This document shows, piece after piece, positions 25,793 to 34,038 of a stretch of DNA of 64,000 nucleotides. Made by a program: the position numbers and the translations under genes. This stretch comes from Sphingobium sp. JS3065 (GTDB taxonomy: Bacteria > Pseudomonadota > Alphaproteobacteria > Sphingomonadales > Sphingomonadaceae). Numbering within the stretch: the first letter of the stretch is position 1; each line of letters opens with the position of its first letter. The stretch lies in contig NZ_CP102664.1 of the NCBI RefSeq assembly GCF_026427355.1, positions 3,413,501 through 3,477,500 of the forward strand, given 5' to 3'. The notes under the pieces are model-generated. The model searched no databases. It had not been told where the DNA came from and was given only the letters and a program-made list of their open reading frames with translations.

Positions 25793-26170
25793 TCAACTGA
25801 GTCCGGTCAAGCTCTCCGTGCCGAACATCCGCTCGACCTCCAGCACCAGATCGCGCAGGTGGAAGGGCTTGGAGAGAACCTTCGCCTGCGGCACCGCCTT
25901 GCCGGCCTTCAGCGTGACGGCGGCAAAGCCGGTGATGAACATGATTCGCATGTCGGGCGCCACCGCGGCGGCATGCTGGGCCAGTTCGATCCCGTCCATT
26001 TCCGGCATGACGATGTCGGTCAGCAACAGGTCGAACCGGTCGCTGTCGATATGCGGCACCGCCTGCGCGCCCGTGGCGACGGCGACCACGTCATAGCCCG
26101 AACGCTCCAGGGCGCGGGCCAGATAGGCGCGCATGCTTTCATCGTCTTCGGCTAGCAGAATTCGAACCAT
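25793..26170 (-). CDS. cpdR: CpdR-like single-domain response regulator
   Basis: The 125-aa protein is a receiver domain only. Acidic residues AEDDE are at 7-11, the phospho-acceptor Asp is in LLLTDIVMPEMDG (about 51), and the Thr/Lys switch residues are in MFITGFA and LSKPFHL. In Caulobacter CpdR controls ClpXP proteolysis of PdeA and CtrA during the cell cycle. The size and the neighbouring N-formylglutamate amidohydrolase gene match the usual alphaproteobacterial context. It is convergent with dctA (7-bp gap). Confidence 0.85.
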   Translation of the reverse strand: MVRILLAEDDESMRAYLARALERSGYDVVAVATGAQAVPHIDSDRFDLLLTDIVMPEMDGIELAQHAAAVAPDMRIMFITGFAAVTLKAGKAVPQAKVLSKPFHLRDLVLEVERMFGTESLTGLS

Positions 26171-26210
26171 TGCCCCGTACGTCTCGTCCCCAGGCCTTCA
26201 AGGCCGCCCC

Positions 26211-26243
26211 CTGCACGCCATCCCCTTCGCGGATGGCGTGCAG
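26211..26243. promoter_or_regulatory. 13-bp perfect hairpin between divergent cpdR and amidohydrolase genes
   Basis: CTGCACGCCATCC (26211-26223) and GGATGGCGTGCAG (26231-26243) pair fully with a 7-nt loop. Both neighbouring genes point away from it, so it is not an ordinary end-of-gene terminator. It may be an RNA structure in a leader of one of the genes or an operator. Confidence 0.6.
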
Positions 26244-26334
26244 CGCCTATATATGCGACAAGGTGTAAATATTATCCAGCCGAGTAACCATTTTTGGGCG
26301 GCGGCCTTTGGAAGCGGGCAAGGAGGGAGCTTTT

Positions 26335-27228
26335 TTGGGACATAGCGCGCCGCCGGTTCCGACCGAGACAACGCCAGCATATGATCTTTACGAGCCGGAT
26401 GTCCCTTCCGGCCCGGTCGTCATTTCCGTGCCGCATGCGGGCCGGGATTATGACGATGCGCTGCTGGCGCAGGCGCGGGTCCGGCAGGATGTGCTGCAAA
26501 GGCTGGAGGATCGCTGGGCCGATCTGATCGCCTATCCGCTGATCGAGCGTGGCATTCCGGTGCTTGTGGCGCGGGCGCCCCGCGCCGCGATCGACCTCAA
26601 CCGGCATGAGCGGGAGATCGACGCCGGCATGGTCAGCGGCATTCCGCGCGACGTGGCCTTGCAGAGCAGCGCCAAGTTGCGGGGAGGGCTGGGCCTCATC
26701 CCGCGCCGCATGCCCGGCGCGCATGAACTCTGGCAGCGGCCGCTGGGCTGGGCGGAGGTCGAACGCCGGATCGAGCGGTTTCACAGACCCTATCATGCGA
26801 CGCTGGCCCGGTTGATGCGGACGGCCCGCGATGTCCATGGCCATGCGATCCTGATCGACCTGCATTCCATGCCGCCGCTTCCGCCGCCCACCGCGGGGCA
26901 GGCCGCGCCGGGACTGGTGCTGGGCGACCGGTTCGGGCGCAGCGCTTCGGCCCGGCTGATGACGCTGGCGGCGGATGTGGCGGCCGCCCATGGCCTGACC
27001 GCCGCGCAGAATCATCCCTATGCGGGCGACCATATGATCGAGCGCCATGGCCGGCCTGCCCATGGGCTTTACGCGATCCAGTTGGAATGCGACCGCAGCC
27101 TCTATCTCGACGGCACACTGGATCGTCCGGGTAACGGACTTGCCCGCTTGCAGCAGGTGGTGGGGGCCATTGCGAAAGCGCTCGCCCATGAACTGCCGCG
27201 TTCGACCTACGCCTTGGCGGCGGAGTGA
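26335..27228 (+). CDS. N-formylglutamate amidohydrolase family protein
   Basis: The protein (297 aa from this start) matches the FGase family: VVISVPHAGRDYDD near the start, APRAAIDLNRHEREID, ILIDLHSMP with metal-binding Asp and His, and NHPYAGDHMIERHG, QLECDRSLYL near the end. The family cleaves N-formylglutamate to glutamate and formate in histidine breakdown, though this stand-alone member next to cpdR may have another amide substrate. The TTG at 26335 is chosen because GGAGGGAG lies just upstream; a TTG at 26308 would add nine residues without a ribosome site. Confidence 0.82.
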   Translation: MGHSAPPVPTETTPAYDLYEPDVPSGPVVISVPHAGRDYDDALLAQARVRQDVLQRLEDRWADLIAYPLIERGIPVLVARAPRAAIDLNRHEREIDAGMVSGIPRDVALQSSAKLRGGLGLIPRRMPGAHELWQRPLGWAEVERRIERFHRPYHATLARLMRTARDVHGHAILIDLHSMPPLPPPTAGQAAPGLVLGDRFGRSASARLMTLAADVAAAHGLTAAQNHPYAGDHMIERHGRPAHGLYAIQLECDRSLYLDGTLDRPGNGLARLQQVVGAIAKALAHELPRSTYALAAE

Positions 27229-27229
27229 T

Positions 27230-27246
27230 TGTCATAAAAGTGTCAT
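27230..27246 (+). promoter_or_regulatory. Pho box upstream of the porin gene
   Basis: Two TGTCAT repeats at 27230-27235 and 27241-27246 are spaced 11 bp start to start with AAAAG between, and ATTAAAT follows. This is the PhoB-binding pattern. It lies 65 bp before the start of a phosphate-selective porin-type gene, so induction under phosphate starvation is likely. Confidence 0.75.
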
Positions 27247-27310
27247 TAAATAGACCTCAAACCGTAATCTTGCTTTCATATTGGCATCGCTGATTTTCAG
27301 GGATCCCTTC

Positions 27311-28669
27311 ATGAACCGAACCTTCCGACTGGCTGGTGGACTGGCGATGTGCATCATGCCTTCGCCGGTCGCGGCGCAGGCCATCAGCGAAACCGAAGCC
27401 GCCGAATTGCGCGCCCAGATCGCGGCGCTCAAGGCGCAGGTCGAACGGTTGGAAGCGCGGCTGGACAGTCCGCCTCCGCCGCCTCCCGTCGTCCAGGCGG
27501 CCGCCGCGCCCAAGTCCGAATCGACCAGCATCGGTTGGAAGGGTGGACCGGTCTTCAGCAAGGGCGCGGCCAGCTTCAAGGTGAAGGGGCGCATCCAATA
27601 TGACGCCGGGCTGCTGATGACTCCGGCCAGCGTGCAGGACCGGGCCAAGGGCTATTCGAACGAGCTGCGCCGCCTGCGTCTGGGCGGGGAAGGGCAGTTG
27701 GGCGGGGGGTTCGGCTATAAGCTGGAAGTGGAACTGTCCGACAACAGCGTCGATCTGGTCGATACCTTCATCACCTATGAGAAGGACAAGTGGCTGGTCA
27801 CGCTGGGAAACCATAATGGTTTCCAGTCGATGGACGAGCTGATCAGCGATACCGGCGGTTCGGTGATGGAGCGGGCCGCCTTCACCGACGCCTTCGGTTT
27901 CGAGCGGCGGCTGGGGCTGTCGGCGCAATATCGTTCCGGCATGCTGCTGGCGCAGGCGGGCATTTTCTCCGACAGCGCCGATTCGCTCACCAACGATGTG
28001 GATGGTCCCGAAGGCGGCGACGAGAATAACAGCTACGGCGTCGACGGACGCATCGTGCTGGCGCCGAAACTGGGCAAGACCCAGTTGCATTTCGGGCTTT
28101 CCGGCCATTGGCGGGACTTTCAACGCCTGTCGGAAACGCCGCAGCGTTACCGCCAGCGCGCCTATCTCCACAGCGCCAACAGCCGCTTCCTGTCGACGCC
28201 CCGCATCGCGGCGGAGGGCGAAACCCATTATGGCGCCGAATTCGCCGGTGTGCGCGGGCCGCTCTGGTGGGCGGGCGAGGCGCACTGGCTGCGGGTGTCG
28301 CGGCCCGGCCTGGCCGATCCGACCTTCTTCGGCGGCTATGGCGAAGTGGGCTATGTGCTGACTGGGGAATCGCGGGGCTACAGGAACGGCATATTCGGCA
28401 TCGTGAAGCCCGACCGCCCGGTCGGCAGCGGTGGCTGGGGCGCGCTCCAGGCGACGGTGCGCTACGACTATCTCAGCCTGAACGACAAGGACATTGTCGG
28501 CGGCACGCAGAACGGGATCATCGCGGCGCTGGTGTGGACGCCGGTCGAATATCTGCGCTTCAACGTCAATTATGCGCATCTGGACTATAGCGACGCGGCC
28601 ATCCCTGCCGGAGGACGGAAGGATTATGGCGTCGACGTCGTCGGCTGGCGCGCGGAACTGGATTTCTGA
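27311..28669 (+). CDS. phosphate-selective porin O/P family outer-membrane protein
   Basis: The 452-aa protein starts with a signal peptide (MNRTFRLAGGLAMCIMPSPV, cleaved after AAQA). A short coiled coil (ELRAQIAALKAQVERLEARL) and a proline linker follow, as in trimeric OprP/OprO porins. The rest is a beta barrel ending in aromatic Phe (AELDF), the outer-membrane insertion signal. The barrel starts with FKVKGRIQYDAGLL and has the RRLRLGGEG segment of the family. A Pho box precedes it. Phosphate or polyphosphate is the expected substrate. Confidence 0.87.
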   Translation: MNRTFRLAGGLAMCIMPSPVAAQAISETEAAELRAQIAALKAQVERLEARLDSPPPPPPVVQAAAAPKSESTSIGWKGGPVFSKGAASFKVKGRIQYDAGLLMTPASVQDRAKGYSNELRRLRLGGEGQLGGGFGYKLEVELSDNSVDLVDTFITYEKDKWLVTLGNHNGFQSMDELISDTGGSVMERAAFTDAFGFERRLGLSAQYRSGMLLAQAGIFSDSADSLTNDVDGPEGGDENNSYGVDGRIVLAPKLGKTQLHFGLSGHWRDFQRLSETPQRYRQRAYLHSANSRFLSTPRIAAEGETHYGAEFAGVRGPLWWAGEAHWLRVSRPGLADPTFFGGYGEVGYVLTGESRGYRNGIFGIVKPDRPVGSGGWGALQATVRYDYLSLNDKDIVGGTQNGIIAALVWTPVEYLRFNVNYAHLDYSDAAIPAGGRKDYGVDVVGWRAELDF

Positions 28670-28746
28670 TCCGTCGGGGGAACGATGCGGGCAATAAGAG
28701 ACTTCAATGCCCGCTTGCCCATTACGGCTTCACCACCGTGCCCAAT

Positions 28747-29373
28747 TCACGGCTTCACGGCATTGGTCCCTGCCGCTGGACCCGCGCCGCCTTCCGGCGT
28801 CTGGGCCTTGGGCGCGAAGACGCGCAGGCTGTCCAGCGTCCTTTCCGCCATCGCCTGATATTGCTCGCTCAGCATTTCGGGATAGACGAAGCTGGCGGTG
28901 ACGACGGAGCCGTCCGGCTGCTTCATCAGGCGCAGGGCGACATTATTGCCTTCGCCGTCATTGGCCGTGCCGCGATATTCATTGTCGCCGACAAAATCGC
29001 CGCTGACCCCTTCGGAACCTTCGTTCACCGTTGCGACGATCTGCTGCAACGTCTGCTCCCCATCCTTCTTCTGCCAGAAGATGCGGATGTCCGCGCCTGC
29101 GCCGGGATCCTGATAGACCACGCCGTCCGCATTGCTGGAGGCGGTGTCCTTTACCCAGGCTTCGGGGAAGGTGATGGAAAAGCCGCGCTCGACATTCACA
29201 TAATTGCGGGAGGCCGGAGTGTCCGCCTTGGCGCTGGCCATCGCCTTGGCGGCGGCGGCATTGGCAGCGGCGGCCAGTTCCTCCTGACTAGGCAGATCCT
29301 CGACCGGTTCGGCGCGGCCGCAGGCGGCCAGCAGCAGGAGGGGCATGGCGACGACAAAGAAGGGGCTTTTCAT
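28747..29373 (-). CDS. hypothetical lipoprotein
   Basis: The 208-aa protein (from MKSPFFVVAMPLLLL) has a lipobox LLAAC, so it should be lipid-anchored after cleavage. An Ala-rich helical spacer (AAAANAAAAKAMASAKA) precedes a globular domain starting YVNVERGFSITFPEAW, a pattern seen in PsbP/MOG1-like secreted domains. The tail is Gly/Pro/Ala-rich. No precise function is known. It is convergent with the porin gene and lies downstream of the sigma-54 regulator. Confidence 0.65.
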   Translation of the reverse strand: MKSPFFVVAMPLLLLAACGRAEPVEDLPSQEELAAAANAAAAKAMASAKADTPASRNYVNVERGFSITFPEAWVKDTASSNADGVVYQDPGAGADIRIFWQKKDGEQTLQQIVATVNEGSEGVSGDFVGDNEYRGTANDGEGNNVALRLMKQPDGSVVTASFVYPEMLSEQYQAMAERTLDSLRVFAPKAQTPEGGAGPAAGTNAVKP

Positions 29374-29460
29374 TCCTCCCCCAAAGCATAGCCGCCGCGA
29401 CATTTCAACGTCGCAGCCGAAGGTGGCGCGATGGAATGATGGCGGGACGGGCCTGCGCGG

Positions 29461-30909
29461 TCAGGCGGCGCTGTCGATTCCCAGTTCCGCCAGCTTGCGA
29501 TAGAGGGTCGATCGGCCGATCCCCAGCCGCCGGGCCACTTCGGTCATGCGCCCGCGATAATGGCCGATGGCAAGGCGGATCACATCCGCCTCGATCTCGG
29601 CCAACTGGCGGACATGGCCGTCCCCTTCGAACAGGGTGATGCCCGCGGCCTCGCGATGGGGCTGCGGCACGGCGCGCAGCCGGGCCTGCGGCGTGTCGCC
29701 CGCCGCGCGGCCGCGAATATGGGCCGCGATTTCCGGGAAATCCTGCGCCGTCAGCGCGTCGCCCTCGCACAGCACCGCTGCCCGGAACAGGGCGTTTTGA
29801 AGCTGCCGGACATTGCCCGGCCAGTCATGCTGCATCAGCAGCGCCAGCGCATCGTCGGTCAGGCCCAGGCCGCGCATTCCCGGCTGACCGGCGATGCGGG
29901 TGAGCAGATGGCGGCACAGCGCGGGCACGTCGCCCAGCCGGTCGCGCAGGGGCGGAATGGTGAGCTGGACGACGTTGAGACGGTAATAAAGATCTTCGCG
30001 GAAGCGCCCTGCCTCGATCTCGTCATGCAGCCTTTTGTTGGTGGCGGCGATGACGCGGACGTCGACATGAACCGGACGGCGCGCGCCAATCGGCTGCACT
30101 TCGCCATCCTGCAACACGCGCAGCAGCTTCACCTGCGCATCGAGGGGCATTTCGCTGACTTCATCCAGGAAGATGGTGCCCATATCGGCGGCGACGAACT
30201 TGCCGACCTGCCGTTCGAAGGCGCCGGTGAAGGCGCCGCGTTCATGGCCGAACAGGTCCGATTCGACCAGATTGGCGGGAATGGCGCCGCAATTCACCGT
30301 CACCATCGCCTGTTTGTGGCGCGGCGAGGCGGCATGGATGGCGCGGGCGAGCACATCCTTGCCGACGCCGCTTTCGCCCTCGATCAGCACCGGCACGCGG
30401 GCGCGGGCGGCCTTGGCCGCGATGGCGAGCGCGGCGCGGAACTGCGGCGCGGCGCCGACCACATCCTCGAAGGAGAGGGCAGCGGGAATCTTTTCCGTAA
30501 GCGGCCGCAACTCGCCCTTGCCATGCTCGCCACTCAACGTGGCGTTGAGCGCGGCGAGCAGCCTTTCCGGGGCAATCGGCTTGGCGAGATAATCCGTCGC
30601 GCCAGCCCGCATCGCCTCTACCGCTACGGCGACATTATTGTGCGCGGTCAGGATCATGATGGGCAAGGCCGGGCGGCGGGCGCGCAATTCGCGGATCAGG
30701 CCGGTGGGTTCATAGCTTGGACTCCACTGGTCCAGCAGCACGGCGTCCAGCCGCATGCCGTCCTGCGTGCCCAGCATCGCGATCGCGGTATCGCCGTCAT
30801 TGGCGAAGATGGTGCGCCATCCGGCACGCGCGGCCAGAGCCGACACCAGCCTGCGCTGCGCCGGCTCGTCATCGATCAACATCAGCATCGGAACGCCGTC
30901 GCGCGCCAT
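29461..30909 (-). CDS. sigma-54-dependent response regulator (NtrC family)
   Basis: The 482-aa protein has three parts. A receiver domain comes first (MLMLIDDEPAQRR, phospho-acceptor Asp in AVLLDQWSP). A complete AAA+ domain follows (Walker A GESGVGKD, ERGAFTGAFERQ with the GAFTGA sigma-54 contact loop, Walker B GTIFLDEVSEM, and NVRQLQNAL). Last is a Fis-type HTH (MTEVARRLGIGRSTLYRKL). It should activate RpoN promoters when phosphorylated. No kinase gene is adjacent. The ATG at 30909 follows AGGGGTAAG and is preferred over 30921. Confidence 0.88.
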   Translation of the reverse strand: MARDGVPMLMLIDDEPAQRRLVSALAARAGWRTIFANDGDTAIAMLGTQDGMRLDAVLLDQWSPSYEPTGLIRELRARRPALPIMILTAHNNVAVAVEAMRAGATDYLAKPIAPERLLAALNATLSGEHGKGELRPLTEKIPAALSFEDVVGAAPQFRAALAIAAKAARARVPVLIEGESGVGKDVLARAIHAASPRHKQAMVTVNCGAIPANLVESDLFGHERGAFTGAFERQVGKFVAADMGTIFLDEVSEMPLDAQVKLLRVLQDGEVQPIGARRPVHVDVRVIAATNKRLHDEIEAGRFREDLYYRLNVVQLTIPPLRDRLGDVPALCRHLLTRIAGQPGMRGLGLTDDALALLMQHDWPGNVRQLQNALFRAAVLCEGDALTAQDFPEIAAHIRGRAAGDTPQARLRAVPQPHREAAGITLFEGDGHVRQLAEIEADVIRLAIGHYRGRMTEVARRLGIGRSTLYRKLAELGIDSAA

Positions 30910-31105
30910 CTTACCCCTCATCTGCGAACTGACCCCCGAACGTAGAGGGAAGGGGTAAAGGCGGGCTTAACCGAAAAGATTTTCTTGTCCGCTCCGGCTT
31001 GAGGGGGGGATGGCTTGACGATAAGAGGAGGCCGGCAAAACGGGCCGAACCATTTTCGACCCGACCCCTTGCGGTCGGCGGCCCGGAAACAGAGAGAGAC
31101 AGTGC

Positions 31106-31231
31106 ATGGCTTCGGATGGAAATATGAACAGCGCAACCCAGACCTATGAAGGGTTCGTGGCCCTCATCAAATGGGGAACGATCGCCAGCGTCGTGCTCGC
31201 TGCCCTGGTCGTGGTGCTGATCGCCAGCTAA
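31106..31231 (+). CDS. aa3-type cytochrome c oxidase subunit IV, small peptide
   Basis: A 41-aa peptide, MASDGNMNSATQTYEGFVAL, continues with a single membrane helix (GTIASVVLAALVVVLIAS). The length and the TYEGFVALIKWGT pattern match the bacterial aa3 oxidase subunit IV family (COX4 pro 2). A purine-rich AGAGAGAGAC precedes the ATG. In sphingomonads and relatives this peptide gene often sits just ahead of the pnt transhydrogenase genes, which agrees with the two degenerate pnt-like genes that follow here. Confidence 0.75.
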   Translation: MASDGNMNSATQTYEGFVALIKWGTIASVVLAALVVVLIAS

Positions 31232-31289
31232 GCAGGCGTGCGGGGCGTGTCGCATTTCCTGAGGGATAGAGCATTGCCCCATCCCCCTT

Positions 31290-31318
31290 CGTCATGCTGA
31301 ACTTGTTGCAGCATCCAT
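31290..31318. repeat. copy of a dispersed intergenic motif (CATGCTGAACTTGTT type)
   Basis: CGTCATGCTGAACTTGTTGC followed by AGCATCCAT occurs here, and a related inverted copy is at 37886-37916. It is an intergenic repeat with no coding content. It lies between the subunit IV gene and the pntAB-like gene. Confidence 0.55.
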
Positions 31319-31358
31319 TTCTCCCCGCAGTCGGCCGCCTTCGCAGGCGCGGTCGGGC

Positions 31359-31628
31359 TTGACCATCCCTATCCTCATCGCCTTTTTCGTCGCCTGCGCC
31401 CTGGGAGCGGTCGCCGCATGGCGGGCGCGGCTGGATGACGGCCGGCCGCTGGTTTCCGCCCTCCAGATGTTGTCATCTGCCATGTTGATCGGCGCGCTGA
31501 TCGTCGCGGCGGAGGCGGGCAGCAGCGTGGCGCGGACCCTGGGCCTGCTCGCCATAGTGGCGGGCAGCGCATCGCTTTGCGGCGGTTTCATCGCGGCGCG
31601 GCGGCTTGGCACGTCGTTAAAACCGTGA
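31359..31628 (+). CDS. degenerate transhydrogenase PntAB-like membrane protein
   Basis: The 89-aa protein has three to four membrane segments. RPLVSALQMLSSAMLIGAL and LGLLAIVAGSASLCGGFIAA align with the PntAB (alpha-subunit domain II) pattern TPLMSVTNAISGIIVVGAL and IAVLIASINIFGGF. The conserved Asn of the TNAIS segment is Gln here. No NAD-binding domain I gene (pntAA) precedes it. The start is a TTG with no clear ribosome site; no in-frame ATG is seen upstream. A role in proton-coupled transhydrogenation is unlikely in this form. Confidence 0.55.
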   Translation: MTIPILIAFFVACALGAVAAWRARLDDGRPLVSALQMLSSAMLIGALIVAAEAGSSVARTLGLLAIVAGSASLCGGFIAARRLGTSLKP

Positions 31629-32437
31629 TGGAGGGCATGAACCCGACGGTCCTTACCGGCTGGTGGCTGGCGGCCTTGCTGTTCGCGGCCACCTTGCTGG
31701 CGCCCTTTGGGGGCGGGTTTCGGCGGCGCGCGCATCTGGCGATGGCCGGGATGATGGCGGCGGGGGCGGTGACGCTCTATAGCCATGATGTCATGGCCCT
31801 GCCGCAAATCTGCGCGGCGCTGATCACCGGAGGCGCGGTTGGACTGGCGCTGGGGCGCGGCGTGCCGCGAACCACCCTGCCGGCGCTGTTGACCGGGCTG
31901 ATCGGCCTGGCCGGGCTGGCGGCGCTCTTCATCGGCGGAGCGGCATGGCGCGATCCCCATGCCTTCGGCCTGCTGGACGATGCGACGGACCGGCTGCGGG
32001 CCGACGCCGCGGCTGCGATGGCGGCCGCCATTGCCTGGGGGAGCATGGCTTGCGCGGGTGTGTGGAGCATCCTGCGGCGCGGGCCGGTCAGGCGGGGGCA
32101 GGCTCTTGTCGCGGTCGTCATGCTGCTGGCGACCGGCGGGTTCATAGGGGTATTTGTCGCGACTCCGGACATCGGTCTGCTTGTGGCTTGCGGCGGAACG
32201 GCGCTGCTCGCGGGACGCGGGCTGACGAAACGGGCCATGGACGCCGGGACCGGACCCGCCATGGCGCTGGTTGGCGGGTTTTCCGGCTGGGCCGTCGCGG
32301 CATCCGCTTTTCTGATGGAAAATATGGCGATGGCCGTCGCCGGTGGACTGACGGGCGCGGCGGGAAGTCTGTTCTGCGCGCGTCTTTGCGGCGGGCCGGG
32401 CAGGAAGGGGCTTGCCGATGCGGAACGCCACCCCTAA
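31628..32437 (+). CDS. degenerate transhydrogenase PntB-like membrane domain, lacking the NADP domain
   Basis: The 269-aa product has about eight membrane segments. GGAVGLALGRGVPRTTLPAL and FSGWAVAASAFLMENMAMAV match the PntB domain II pattern (GGAIGIRLAKKV...; YSGWAAAAAGFMLSND...). The proton-path His in PntB's LHSFVG is replaced (LIGLAG), and the Asn before SYSGW is Gly. The soluble NADP-binding domain III, about 180 residues in PntB, is absent; the gene stops after CARLCGGPGRKG. It starts at a TGATG overlap with the preceding gene. The pair looks like a repurposed or decaying domain II. Confidence 0.55.
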   Translation: MEGMNPTVLTGWWLAALLFAATLLAPFGGGFRRRAHLAMAGMMAAGAVTLYSHDVMALPQICAALITGGAVGLALGRGVPRTTLPALLTGLIGLAGLAALFIGGAAWRDPHAFGLLDDATDRLRADAAAAMAAAIAWGSMACAGVWSILRRGPVRRGQALVAVVMLLATGGFIGVFVATPDIGLLVACGGTALLAGRGLTKRAMDAGTGPAMALVGGFSGWAVAASAFLMENMAMAVAGGLTGAAGSLFCARLCGGPGRKGLADAERHP

Positions 32438-32492
32438 CGCTTCGCAGGGAGAGGCGGGCCTTTCCGGTCCTGTCGGCGCATTGGGGTAATTC

Positions 32493-33185
32493 ATGAGGAA
32501 GCTCGGTCTGATAGGCGGTCTTAGCTGGACGTCGACGGCGCGCTATTATCAGATCATCAACCAGGCCGTGTACCGCGCCAGGGGCGGCCAGCACAGCGCG
32601 CCGCTGCTGATAGAGAGCCTGGACTTCGCGGACATAGGCCGTTCCACCACCCAGGCGGAATGGGCGCATGCGGCGGAGGTGCTGACCGCATCGGCCCGGC
32701 GTCTGGAGCAGGGCGGCGCGGCGGCGCTGCTGATCTGCGCCAACTCCATGCACCGCGTCTATGACGAGGTGCAGGCGGGCGTGGACATTCCGATCATCAA
32801 CATCGCCGAGGCGGTCGGGCGCAAGATGCAGGCGGACGGCATCGAAAAAGCCGCGCTGATCGGCACGCGCAACGTGATGACGGAGAAATTCTACCGCCAG
32901 CGGCTGGTTGCGCACGGCATCTCCTTGCTGCCGCCCGATATGGAGCTGGCGGAACGGATCGACCGGATCGTCTATGACGAACTGACCATCGGTAAGGTCA
33001 GCCGCGAGTCGGAACGATATATGAAGTCGGAACTGACCGACATCGCCAAGGAACAGGTGCAGGCCGCGATCCTGGCCTGCACCGAACTGGAGATGATCGT
33101 CGACGTGAAGGCGAACGTGCTGCCCATTTATGACGGCACCAGCATCCATGCTCGCGCCGGGGTGGATGTGATCCTGGGCGAATAG
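32493..33185 (+). CDS. aspartate/glutamate racemase family protein
   Basis: The 230-aa protein has the two catalytic Cys motifs of the family, LLICANSMH (about residue 86) and AILACTELEM (about residue 194). It begins with MRKLGLIGGLSWTSTARYY, the typical aspartate-racemase start. It would interconvert L- and D-aspartate (or glutamate) without a cofactor. It is not obviously linked to its neighbours. A palindromic repeat region follows. Confidence 0.85.
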   Translation: MRKLGLIGGLSWTSTARYYQIINQAVYRARGGQHSAPLLIESLDFADIGRSTTQAEWAHAAEVLTASARRLEQGGAAALLICANSMHRVYDEVQAGVDIPIINIAEAVGRKMQADGIEKAALIGTRNVMTEKFYRQRLVAHGISLLPPDMELAERIDRIVYDELTIGKVSRESERYMKSELTDIAKEQVQAAILACTELEMIVDVKANVLPIYDGTSIHARAGVDVILGE

Positions 33186-33213
33186 CGCGGCCGGTTTTGG
33201 CCAAACCAAGACA

Positions 33214-33470
33214 TTCCTTCTCCCTTGAGGGAGAAGGATACGAAGCCTTGGTGACGAAGGAGCCTAGGCGGAGTTGGATGAGGGGGAGCGGGCCTTTGGC
33301 CCGCGCGATCCGCAGGATCGAGCGAACAGGTAAGGGCTGCCCCGCAGCCCTTAGATCATGCCGGGGGCATGATCGACCTGTTCGCTCCCCTCACCCAGCT
33401 ACGACTAAGGCAGCAAGCTGCCAAGTCTGCGCAACCCTCTCCCTCAAGGGAGAGGGATTTGGAATGCCCG
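33214..33470. repeat. large compound palindrome in a gene-less stretch
   Basis: The 397-bp gap between the racemase and rplL genes holds no gene. It contains imperfect outer arms, CTCCCTTGAGGGAGAAGGAT at the left and CCCTCTCCCTCAAGGGAGAG at the right. A nested set of perfect hairpins lies inside: AGCGAACAGGT (33321) with ACCTGTTCGCT (33376), AAGGGCTGC (33332) with GCAGCCCTT (33344), and GATCATGCC (33354) with GGCATGATC (33366). It looks like a dispersed intergenic palindromic element. Confidence 0.7.
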
Positions 33471-33499
33471 CTCTCCACCCAAACCGCCCCCAAAGAAGA

Positions 33500-33522
33500 A
33501 GGGCGGCGCCATAGGCACCGCC
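33500..33522 (-). terminator. rplL terminator
   Basis: On the minus strand, 60 bp after the rplL stop, GGGCGG and CCGCCC form a hairpin with an 11-nt loop, followed by TTCTTCTTT. Confidence 0.65.
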
Positions 33523-33582
33523 CCCAATTCCCCAGCCGAAGCCGGGCAGCGAGGCCCCGCCGATGCGAGGCCCGACCCGAAC

Positions 33583-33960
33583 TTACTTGAGTTCGACGGT
33601 CGCGCCGGCTTCTTCAAGCTGCTTCTTGACCTTCTCGGCCTCGTCCTTGCTGACGCCTTCCTTGATCGCCTTCGGCGCGCCTTCGACGAGCGCCTTGGCT
33701 TCGGTCAGGCCCAGGCCGGTGATGGCGCGGACTTCCTTGATCACGTTGATCTTCTTGCCGCCGTCGCCGGTCAGGATGACGTCGAATTCGGTCTGCTCTT
33801 CAGCAGCGGCGGCAGCCGGGGCGCCAGCGGCGGGGCCAGCGACGGCGACGGCAGCGGCGGCCGAAACGCCCCACTTTTCTTCCAGGGCCTTCGAGAGTTC
33901 AGCGGCTTCGAGGACGGTCAGGGCCGAGAGCTGATCGACCAGTGCGTTGATGTCTGCCAT
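33583..33960 (-). CDS. rplL: 50S ribosomal protein L7/L12
   Basis: The 125-aa protein has the N-terminal dimerisation domain ([20 protein letters not shown]), an Ala/Gly/Pro hinge (about 36-52), and the C-terminal domain that binds translation factors ([40 protein letters not shown]). It forms the stalk of the large subunit with L10. It follows rplJ with a 78-bp gap and ends at a hairpin terminator. Confidence 0.97.
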   Translation of the reverse strand: MADINALVDQLSALTVLEAAELSKALEEKWGVSAAAAVAVAGPAAGAPAAAAAEEQTEFDVILTGDGGKKINVIKEVRAITGLGLTEAKALVEGAPKAIKEGVSKDEAEKVKKQLEEAGATVELK

Positions 33961-34038
33961 GTTGATATTCCCTTCTGGGTGGGGCCTGAGCCCCTTAAAT
34001 GAGAGTTGAAAACGTTATTCCGGAAAAATCCGAAGCCC

